NCBI GenBank assembly: GCA_905221615.1
Contig: CAJNDT010005334.1
Span: forward strand, 354,501 to 418,500
Reading direction: 5' to 3'
DNA length: 64,000 nucleotides
Source: Symbiodinium sp. CCMP2592
Lineage: Eukaryota; Sar; Dinophyceae; Suessiales; Symbiodiniaceae
Positions 55,834 through 64,000 of the stretch are shown piece by piece (within the stretch, counting starts at the first letter, position 1; the number at the start of each line of letters is the position of its first letter). Position numbers and translations under genes: made by a program. The notes below the pieces were generated by a model. The model made no database searches. It was not told the DNA's origin and was given only the letters and a program-made list of their open reading frames with translations.

Positions 55834-56460
55834 GTGCTGCTGCACTCTGGAAACTGGTCGGCCACCACGGGACTGGACCGAACCATCGACAGCAATTGCT
55901 TTCCCGCATGGGCAAAGGGGCGATCAACGTGGATGGCGAAACCACAATGGCAAGGACTACTCTGCCTACTGGCGTGGTGCCTGGTCTCCTGGTCTCCTCA
56001 TCGCAAGGAGAACCCGAAAGGACCCCGGAAGGGCAAGGGGGAGGGCAAGGACCAAGTTCCCGCGCTACGATGCAAGAAAGATCGAGAAAGTGGAGGAGGC
56101 CTCTGGAACGGAAGCGCCTGCGAGAGTACCTGCAGATGGTGGCCGGTGAGTGTCTTTCAGGCACAAATCAATGCAGCGAGGAAGGCCGAGGCCAGAGTAC
56201 AGCAGCTTACGGAGCTGCGAGAGCAGCGCGTAGCGCAATGGCAACGCTACGATCGAAGCAGACCTCCAGAAGTCCTACCAGCAAGAGAAAGAGCGCTACG
56301 GTCGAGCCCTTCAAAGGCTCTCGGACCACCTCCACGAAGCAAAGACGAGTCAAGCGAAGACCTCGGAGGTATTGCAGCAAGCTTATGCTGCTGCGGTGAG
56401 CTCTGGCACTTGGGTTTTGGCCAGCTGAGTTGTCACTGATTTCTGCAGACAGCCCCATCC
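55834..56460 (+). pseudogene. Gag-like leading region of the LINE
   Basis: Pieces in three frames: HNGKDYSAYWRGAWSP, a basic stretch KGPRKGKGEGKDQVPA, then a coiled-coil-like helix (LQKSYQQEKERYGRALQRL, SDHLHEAKTSQAKTSEVLQQ). A Gly/Lys-rich start followed by a helix fits an RNA-binding, self-associating ORF1 region. Frameshifts lie near 55960, 56150 and 56250. Confidence 0.55.
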
Positions 56461-56464
56461 CTAT

Positions 56465-58341
56465 ATGTTGGAAGGTACTTTCCAGATAGGCTGTTCTGCA
56501 TGCCCTCTCAACAGCAGTTTTGGTTGGAGACAATGCGCCTTGGATTTTGTGGCTGCGCTCCAGTTCCTGCTTCGTTCTTGCCTTGTTGGCACAGGAGGCC
56601 GTTCACAGCAGTGCGCAGGGCCAGTAATTACTGGTACCATCCTTTGCCCTCGCTTTGCAAATGTCAAGTTTCCTCGAGCACCTGAGAGACGTATCGGTGG
56701 TTCGGGGGCGTCCGCCGAGGAACTTGTCATAGAGCACACCCATGTAACTCCCATCCAATTTAGTCCTCCTTCCCCTCGTTTTTCTAGTCGCCCTCCTCTT
56801 CCCAACGACTGCGGGATCGAGCTTCTCCTTGCAATCGGCTCTTTCCTTGTCCCTCTTTGCAGAGCCATTCTTGTCCTGCTTTCACTCGCACTTTACAAGT
56901 GCCTTTGGAGACAGATCCCAGATCGCCACGAGCCGCTTGGACGTCTGCTGGGCCTTCCGAGCAAAGGGTCGTCTACGCAGCCACTTCTGTGCCTTCGTGA
57001 CTTTTCTCCACTGCAGGCGGTTCACCTACACTGCAGGACGGGAACCCTCGGCGACGAATCTACCAAGATAGCATGGGATGGAGACAGCATCAGTATGGAC
57101 ACAGAGTTATCCTTTGGTGCCTTCTCCTGCTGCATTGCCCCATCTGTGTATGGGCGGCCCCCACACGGCTGCCATCTCTGCAAGCCGCCGAGCAAGCTGT
57201 CGGTTCACATCGGGATGCTGTCCTGTATAGACATATGCCATCACTCAGCCCGGACTCCTTGCCGGTCGCACAGTATTCCCCAGTGCCTACAGCTGCTCCC
57301 ACGACGGGCACTGGCGCTCCTACTGAAACTCCTGCGTTTCTGCAAGCTCCTAGTGGCCAACAGGATGCATTTCTCCTGCTCACCATCCGAGGTGACACAC
57401 CCTGATAAGGAGACTTTTGGAAATGATGGGAGTGATGGCACAACGGCCCCCGCCGTCCTAGGTACCAGGTTCTTCACTGTCCTTTGCCCCTACCACCAGA
57501 CAGAGCTGGTACAAATTGTGCTACGCATTCCTGGCGCCTCTGTTGAAGAGGCCCTAAGTGCAGTACTCGAGGGCTTGTCATACCTCAACCTCGAATATGC
57601 AAAGTCTCTGAGCCCTACGGTACCTCAACTCGACCCTGGCTTGGCCTCACTTGTGCTCGGAGGCTCGTGTCATGCGGCCTATGGTGACGCCATTGTTAGA
57701 CTTTAGGGCAGTAGACGGGCCGTGCTATGCGAAGCACTTCTTTCAGGAGGCCGGGTACAGCGACCTGCAGGATGAGGCCCGCCTTCACGGGGTTGCAAGG
57801 GGGTGCTCGCTTTCAATGTGTGCAGGGAGGCGTCGTGCAATTCCGCCCGAGGGGCTCTTGCCCTGTCTGGCATGACGATTTTGCGTCTCGTCTACAAAGT
57901 GCTAGAGCATGGTCTGGACCCACTTTTGAGGCAGCGCCAGCAGGACTTCAGTGGCTTGCACGAGGCGATGTCGCCATGGACCAGCGCTGCTGGATCGTTC
58001 AGGCCGAGGATCCTCCTGACAATTCTGTTGCAGCGCTCTTGCAGCGTCCTGCTACCTCATTGACATTTGCGCGCCCAACGCAAGGTGCTTTCCGCTCCGT
58101 TTGCTATCAGGGGAAGGTATGCTATGATGTTGTTGCGGTACATCATGCTCCCCCTCCACGCGGAGACAGCTCACCCGGCTACTTCCTTTTCCTAGATGGG
58201 CGTCAGGTTGGTAGGGAGCCTTCCTTTGTTTGGCTTTTTGAGCCAGTTGTCAGCATAGGGTATCTTGCGAGATTCATTGGCGTACACCGTCTTCCGCAGG
58301 GGTACCAGGTACCACCTGTCAATTGCCTGTGCGACTGTTGA
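56465..58341 (+). pseudogene. LINE ORF1 region with module copy 1
   Basis: The 413-codon frame 56465-57706 ends with the start of module 1: FFTVLCPYHQTELVQIVLRI, LDPGLASLVLGGSC, then a TAG, after which RAVDGPCYAKHFFQEAG follows in another frame. The frame 57727-58341 carries the rest, including YFLFLDGRQVGREPSFVWLF. The earlier part of the 413-codon frame has hydrophobic stretches but no recognised domain and may itself be out of register. Confidence 0.5.
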
Positions 58342-58762
58342 CATCAGGGAAAACCACATTCGAGCTCAGACCGGCGACACCGTTGTTTTTGGTTTTCGAA
58401 GTGAGGAGGAGTCAGACCAGAGTGCGCCACTGGGGCACCATTCCTCAGAAGATGAGTCGATGAGTCTGCAGATACCGAAGCCTCTACACTGTACACAACC
58501 CCCCCACGTGGTTCCGGCCCTGACACTCCACCATCTACGTCTGGCTCCACCTCCCTGTCGCGGCAGCACTCCTCACGAAGCCGCTCCCTCAGGTTGGAAG
58601 TGATACATGCCGATTGTCTTCCCTCCCGCCTGAGAGAATAGAATAGATGCGACCATATGTCCAGCAACTGGAGTAGGCCCAGCCCCACAGTCTGCCTGTC
58701 CTGAGAATTCCAATGAGGTTAAAGGCACCCTGAAACAGCGACTTGTCAACGAGGCGGGAGGC

Positions 58763-59800
58763 GTGCAGAGCTTTCCTGATGTTCATGAGGATCTGCATGA
58801 TGAGGCCGATCTCAATGTGCCTCGCTTCCAAGTCCCTGCGCCTGCTCACCAAGGGGACTTTATTGAGGAAGGTAGTGAGAGCGAAGACGGCCCACCGGTT
58901 GCTCACTTTCTTGTGCTCATCCCGAACTGTCTTCCGGAACAGGTTGCCATATATCTCGAAGAGGACATCACCCTACAAGATGTCCTCGACCTTGCTTCTT
59001 ATGAGTTGGATGAGCAGCGCTTCCTCCTTTACCCCATGCTTTTGCCTTTGTTCCACAGCCGGATTACCGCTGGGGTACCCTGCTTGCGTTGCCCCCTATG
59101 GGCTACTGACGTTGCCGTGGCCTGTTTGGACACCAGAGAGGTTGATGGCAGGCTTTTTGCGACTGAGGTCCCTTGGCAAGCCGGTCCTTCGCATCTCTGC
59201 AGAGCGGCAGGACTTGACGATACTGGCACCTTTTTCGTCTTTGCATATGGGCGCACAGTGCCATTAGGACCTAATGAGGTAATACATTATGTCCTTGGCG
59301 GATCTGTTGTCTTCTCACGGGCCCCAGACGACTTCTCCAGACACTCGAACACATGATCTCCTCCCCTCATGTCTGGGACGCAGACCCAGAACTTCCGTTT
59401 GGGCCTGCGGGCCACCATCATTGCTGTGTCACAGGCAGTCAGCGCCTTGTCAGCCACGATCACCGTCAGCACCGAGACCTGTCCACTGCTATTGCTTCTG
59501 CCTTGCAATTCGAGCATGATGGCCTCCGGGTCTATGCCGCCGAACCCCCTAGCTGTCACTGACGCAGCAACTTGTGGACACCACTGCCTCAAAGTTCATG
59601 CCGTTATTCCGAATGAGACATGGCCGGAACAGGAAGCACCTGTCTTTGGCCTCCTAGACTGCCGGCCACTCCTACAAGGTTGGTCCCTGATTGAGGCCCC
59701 CCATGGCAGAGCCTCTTACTCAGACCTTGTCACAGTCCTCGACACTTTCGCACCACCAGGACTTCGCAAGTGGATCCTGCTAGCCCGAACGCAGAGGGCC
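58763..59800 (+). pseudogene. LINE ORF1 module copy 2
   Basis: Reads VAHFLVLIPNCLPEQVAIYL, VACLDTREVDGRLFATEVPW and FFVFAYGRTVPLGPNEVIHY up to 59356. After a shift it continues PVFGLLDCRPLLQGWSLIEA and FAPPGLRKWILLARTQ. These are the counterparts of RAVDGPCYAKHF and FLFLDGRQV in module 1. Confidence 0.55.
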
Positions 59801-61455
59801 TTTTACCTGTGCATGAAGGTCAGGTCTTTGTTGCCTCCTATGCCCCGCTTTCTGATGGAGAAGAGACTCCGTCCCATGTCCTTTCTGCGCATGTGCAGGA
59901 TACTGGTGTCGACCCTGCCGATCCTGACAGGATACAGAACCAAAATGATGTGGCCGGCCATTCTGTTCCTCGCTCGAGTACGACTGCACCGAGGTCTCGT
60001 AGCCGATCTCCGCCTGGATCCCCAGCAGACTGCCACTGTGTTGCTACCTTTGGTGATTGGAGTGTCCTCCTTTTGTCCACTTTCAGTCGAGTAGTCAAAC
60101 GCACCTTCAGTTCTTGCATTGGTTGTTTGCCGTGCTCCTGTTGGTCCGTCCCTGTCCTCCTAAGTGGGCAACTGCACCGTATGGCACAGACAGTTCTTGA
60201 TGCCTTCCTTGAGATGTGTTCCAGTGGACGGATTGATTGCCCTAGCCGGTTTGCCGCACGCAATTGTAACCTTGGCAGGCACAGCACTTGTTGCTCTCCC
60301 CACCAATGGCGCGAAACACCCCCGCACATCCATGGTGGTGCTGGTGGTGTCGCTCGGTGGGAGTACAATGCTCCACCTGCTTTCGGACCCCAAGGCCCTA
60401 CCAATCTCCTAGAAGGCGACACAGCTGCTGCGCAAGACCCAGACATCTGTCATGTGCCCTTCTATATTGCCGTGCCGGGTTACCAGTTGAGTCATGTCAT
60501 TGCTGACCTACCTCTTCCGGCCATTCCGGCCGAAGCACTTGCTGCTGTGCGAGAAGTGCGGCCCCAATCCGACCGTCGCCGCTTTCCCATTCTGACCGCG
60601 GTACGGCCACAAACGGTACCCGGCGCAGGCATCCTGATTGCAGGTCCTATGTGGGATGAGGAAACGCCCACCATCTGCATTGACACATCGGCGTTGGATG
60701 GCCGCTACTTTGCTACCAAAACAAGAACCTATGCCGATCGGTATACACTTCTCATGCTTGCTGACCTCCCGCTCCAGACTGCAGTTGATGTATATGTCGG
60801 AACGTCCGACTCCCCATTTTCGGACGGCGGTGAGCAGCATCTCATGCACGGAGAGGTCATATCATTTGTCAGGCAGGGATCCCGCGTGCCACCTTGGCTT
60901 TCCTTTGGGGAGATTCTAGGCAGTGCTAGATTTTGGACGGTCGAGGTATACACTCCTCCCGTTGCCAGGGACGGCAACTACTGTTTGGTTCATGATAGCC
61001 AAGGTATTCTTCATCTGCCCGGGGATAACCCCCGCACACAATACCGGCGCCACATTGCTGCCTGTCTGGGTACCAACGAAAGCAGACTCAGACTCTTTCC
61101 TGCCTCGCCTGAAGTAAGCGATGCTTTTGTTGCTGGTTGCCCAGTCCGCGCGGTCATCGCAATCGCCGAGCCCGGAGGAGAATTTACTCGCTCCTCCTTC
61201 TGCGTCCTGCTAGACAGCCGGCCAATTAGCCATGCATGGCATGAGCTGCATGTTCATGATGGCTTTCTTGACTGCGACAGGTGCGCTCCGCCCGGATGGC
61301 GCGCCATCATCGTTGCGTACCCAGCTCTGAGCGCAGACTCAGTGTCACAGCCGGACGAGTCCTTGTTGCAGAGTTTGTCCCTGCTGGCGGAGGCCGTCGA
61401 CCGCCCCCGCAAACCGTTGCTGCACCAGCATCCTCTGCTCCCGCCTTCCACATGA
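59770..61455 (+). pseudogene. LINE ORF1 module copy 3 (561-codon open frame)
   Basis: The longest intact frame of the element. An acidic then Ser/Arg-rich linker (PRSSTTAPRSRSRSPPGSP) leads to FYIAVPGYQLSHVIADLPLP, CIDTSALDGRYFATKTRTYA, EVISFVRQGSRVPPWLSFGE, ARFWTVEVYTPPVARDGNYC and FCVLLDSRPISHAWHELHVH, then APPGWRAIIVAYP. The module is complete here and serves as the reference for the other three. Function unknown; the position suggests a structural ORF1 part. Confidence 0.6.
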
Positions 61456-62290
61456 CCAGCCTGTCGAATCAGGCCGCAATGCCCCACTCGATGGGGATGC
61501 CACAGGCGACCAGCGAGGTTCACCTGCCACGGACACACATCCTTCCACCGCTGTCCTGGAGGAAGATGCCTTCGCAGCATGCATTTTTCTCATTCTCGGG
61601 CAAAACTATTGCTCAGAGGTTGTTCAAGTTCGTCTTCCCGTCGGGTGCAGCGTCACTGATGCTCTCATCGCAGTCAGTGCAGCCCGCTCGCCCGAGCTTA
61701 GATGTTACTTGCCGCGATTTTGTGTTGCCCATCCACAATCTCTACCTGGCGTAGCCCTCCTTAAGTCGCCGTACCACTTTGGCAGACCGACGGAGTTGCG
61801 GCAGTGTTAGACGCCACTAGAATCAACGGCCAGGTCTATGCCATGCTGCTGCCACGCACTTTGGGCGCTCCAGGTGCCTTCACTGCTGCTCGACTTTCCG
61901 ACGAGGACGGCCATGAACTCTATCTACGTGACATACCATGGCCCATCCCACCCACCATGCAATTCGACGTTGCTGAAGGGGATGTACTTCTGTTCGTGCC
62001 CAATGGCCCAATGGGGCCGGCTCATTTGCTACTACCGACCTTGCGTCGATGTTGCAAGATTCGTCCTGCTGGAATTGTGACTGGACACCTGATGTGTCCT
62101 ACAGTGAACGTGCCTGGATTATTTCCGAAACATCCGACTTCCTCATTTGTCGCAGGACCATCGCCAGCACCGCTATGGGGCAGACCAGGGGGGGGGTGGA
62201 AGGCTCTGCTACATCCCTTCCGTGGGGAGGGTACACCTCGCTACCCGATGCTCCAGATGTGATAAGGGTGCTTGTCAATCCTGCCGGTCA
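61455..62290 (+). pseudogene. LINE ORF1 module copy 4
   Basis: In the first frame CSEVVQVRLPVGCSVTDALI corresponds to the module start. After a stop at 61807-61809, 61804-62262 reads LDATRINGQVYAMLLPRTLG and YLRDIPWPIPPTMQF, DVLLFVPNGPMGPAHLLL. The LLDxRP-like end seen in modules 1-3 is not recognisable. Confidence 0.5.
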
Positions 62291-63104
62291 TCTTTGACCA
62301 TCTCCAAGCTTGCTTGGCCTTGGCTTGCCTCGGCTGCTGCCTTTTCTGAGGGGATTCTCAGAACGGTCTTTGCGGGCACTGTCACCTGTGCCACAGTCCT
62401 TTCCCCTGCTGTTACGTTGTTGTGTGCAGGCCTCTCTGCCCTGGTAATCATGTTGCACAGGTGGCCCCCACTTGCCGCATGGATATGTGCTTCTCTGCCT
62501 GCAGGGTGTTGATGCTGTCCAATTGCACAGCTGCAGCCTCTGCCCTCACACCTCTGATGGGGGTGTTTCCAATGCTGAGGTTTATGGCCAGAGACCACTT
62601 CCTACTCCCTGCCGTGCCACCCGTTGGCTCCCCCCGCAGGAGTGGGCCGTCACTGGCCGTCACCTCCGAGATACCGGGTCCTGGAGCCGAGGCCGATGCC
62701 TTCGTCTCTACACACGTTGAGCAAGAAATCCGTGATCTTCGAACTTTGCTTGACCACAGTCGTTGCGATAGCCACGACTTCCCACTTTTTTCTCGCCTGG
62801 ACCCTTCTGGATTCCCTTGCCGAGCATGAGATCACGGCCAACAATACAGCAGCAATCCAGATCGGTGATGGGCCGGCGCCTTTGTCTATGCAACCTCGGG
62901 AGCTGCACCTTTCTGAGCACCTAGTGCCATGTCGCACTTTCGATCTCACCGTCATGCAGATAGCGTGTTCCTTTGACGATGTTGCCCCACTCCTCTGCAC
63001 CGGCCATTGGACCCTGACCCACTGCCGACACTTAACCTCCCTGCAGAGGTACTTGCCTGGCTGCGGCAATGGGTGCCTGCCACAGACGGCCTCGCCCTCC
63101 CTGA

Positions 63105-63682
63105 CCTCCACAAAGTTGAACTTTATACAGACGGGTCTTTTGCATGCTGCCTGGGCTTTCCATGTCTGTGCCTACGTTGGCCACCGACGTGTTCATCTAG
63201 GTTGGCAGGGAGACAGGCTTACTCACGACCCATCTCAGGTTGGTTTCCTAGCTGACTATGAGAATGGTGCCTTTCCGGCCGAGATTGCCGCCCTCTTCTG
63301 GGCTACCTGTTGGTGTCTTCAACTTCCTCCACACGTTGAGATCGACGTGTACTCGGACTGCACTTCCGCTATATCCATTTCCACCGGCGCCGGAGGTGAC
63401 TATCACCGCGACACCTTTTCAGGTAAATGTCGAGCAGCGGCACACCTGTTGCACTCCATCGGAGACCGTACTTTCCGTACCCGCCACTCTCGATCCCATG
63501 TTGGGAATCCTGGCAATGAAGTGGCCGAACTCGCCTGCAAAGGGTCCGGCTCCTATAATCATGCAGCTTTGGAGCGCTTCACCAATCTTGCTGGCCACAG
63601 CTCCTTTTCTTGGCTTTGGCTTGCTGCTCAAGCTAGTTTTCGACCTGGCGCGGCCCAGGGTGCCGCCGCCCTCCCCTTCTGA
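63105..63682 (+). pseudogene. RNase H domain of the LINE
   Basis: The domain opens with KVELYTDGSF (first Asp) in one frame, then shifts to HAAWAFHVCAYVGHRRVHLG, FPAEIAALFWATCWCLQLP (Glu), IDVYSDCTSAISISTGAG (second Asp) and RSHVGNPGNEVAELACKG, the closing block. All RNase HI positions are present apart from the final Asp, which may be Glu. The stop at 63682 is close to the endonuclease start. RNase H therefore lies upstream of the endonuclease. Confidence 0.72.
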
Positions 63683-63689
63683 ATGCGCC

Positions 63690-64000
63690 GCCTTCTTCGG
63701 AGTCCCACATGTCCCGGACAGCGCCCCGGGCGGCAAGGACCCAAGAAGCACACGATCTGCCTGCTTCCTCACTGTCAATGTGCAGACACTCTATCCGCAG
63801 CGCCCCTCATAACGGCCATGATGGCTTTGTAGGGAGGGCCCGCTTCTTGCGTGATCAACTCAGTGCTGAGCACGTTTGATGTGTGGCTGCCCTTCAAGAA
63901 TCACGCTTCGCTACCAGCGAAACTTACGTATCGGCCAGCCACATACGCTTCACCAGCGCCAAGGAGGCCGATGGCTCGTGCGGGGTCGAGCTTTGGTTCA
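63690..64000 (+). pseudogene. Endonuclease domain of the LINE, start only
   Basis: Reads FLTVNVQTLYPQRPS, a TAA (63810-63812), HDGFVGRARFLRDQLSAEHV, a TGA, CVAALQESRFATSETYVS, SASHIRFTSAKEADGSCGVE. The N and LQExR blocks match the start of an AP-like LINE endonuclease. The window ends inside the domain. Two in-frame stops show that this copy is dead. Confidence 0.75.

Larger units (their letters stand above)
55800..64000 (+). mobile_element. 5' part of a decayed LINE with modular ORF1, RNase H and endonuclease
   Basis: A series of overlapping plus-strand frames forms one polypeptide broken by many shifts. In order: basic gag-like start, four related modules, RNase H, and the first blocks of an endonuclease at the window edge. 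RT is expected beyond 64000. Proteins with these modules are familiar from Symbiodinium-type genomes (from memory). The left boundary is uncertain. Confidence 0.75.

Overview
The window looks like nuclear DNA of a dinoflagellate, most likely Symbiodiniaceae-like. The evidence is internal. Spliced genes use GC-AG and GT-AG introns of about 65-115 bases. Retroelement proteins resemble families I know from Symbiodinium-type genomes. A near-match to the dinoflagellate spliced leader lies at 43628-43650. Microsatellites and minisatellites are dense, and there is no prokaryotic gene organisation. I see no tRNA or complete rRNA gene. No ordinary cellular gene is intact here; almost everything recognisable is a transposable element or its remains.

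Layout. 1-10100: mostly unrecognised sequence with small dispersed repeats, plus a broken reverse transcriptase/RNase H element (2766-4328). 10100-16300: an AT-rich repeat domain with two tandem copies of a P5-type ATPase fragment (10950-11736), a hairpin-bearing satellite (11795-12990), a 127-bp-arm palindrome (14348-14612) and an AATTGAAAT array (15095-16135). 16970-17560: a 2OG-Fe(II) oxygenase-like fragment, followed by tandem repeats up to 18945. 19421-22873 and 37337-37982 (minus strand): one decayed LINE with endonuclease and reverse transcriptase, split in two.

The split is made by the most interesting object in the window: a 14,459-bp DNA element at 22876-37334. It has inverted ends CCCAGAGGAC/GTCCTCTGGG, a 2-bp target duplication (TT), and the LINE reading frame joins in register when the element is removed. 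It carries subterminal arrays of an AATCAATAGAAA-type repeat at both ends, a three-exon transposase gene (24969-26862), at least five further multi-exon genes on the same strand, and a recurring short palindrome of the type GGGCCGTCCGGCCC. Several gene models keep phase across all introns, so the element seems much younger than its host LINE.

37985-43730 (plus strand) holds two membrane-anchored coiled-coil ORFs and a broken tyrosine recombinase (42448-43128), then the spliced-leader-like sequence. 44500-47430 holds fragments of an unrecognised protein family with two recurring blocks. 51046-54700 is satellite DNA, including a long array with a CTGATTT...AAATCAG hairpin per unit. 54885-55265 is the 3' part of one LINE. 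55800 to the window end is the 5' part of another LINE: a basic gag-like start, four copies of a repeated module, an RNase H domain, then the start of an endonuclease; its reverse transcriptase would lie beyond the window. In this LINE the RNase H lies upstream of the endonuclease.
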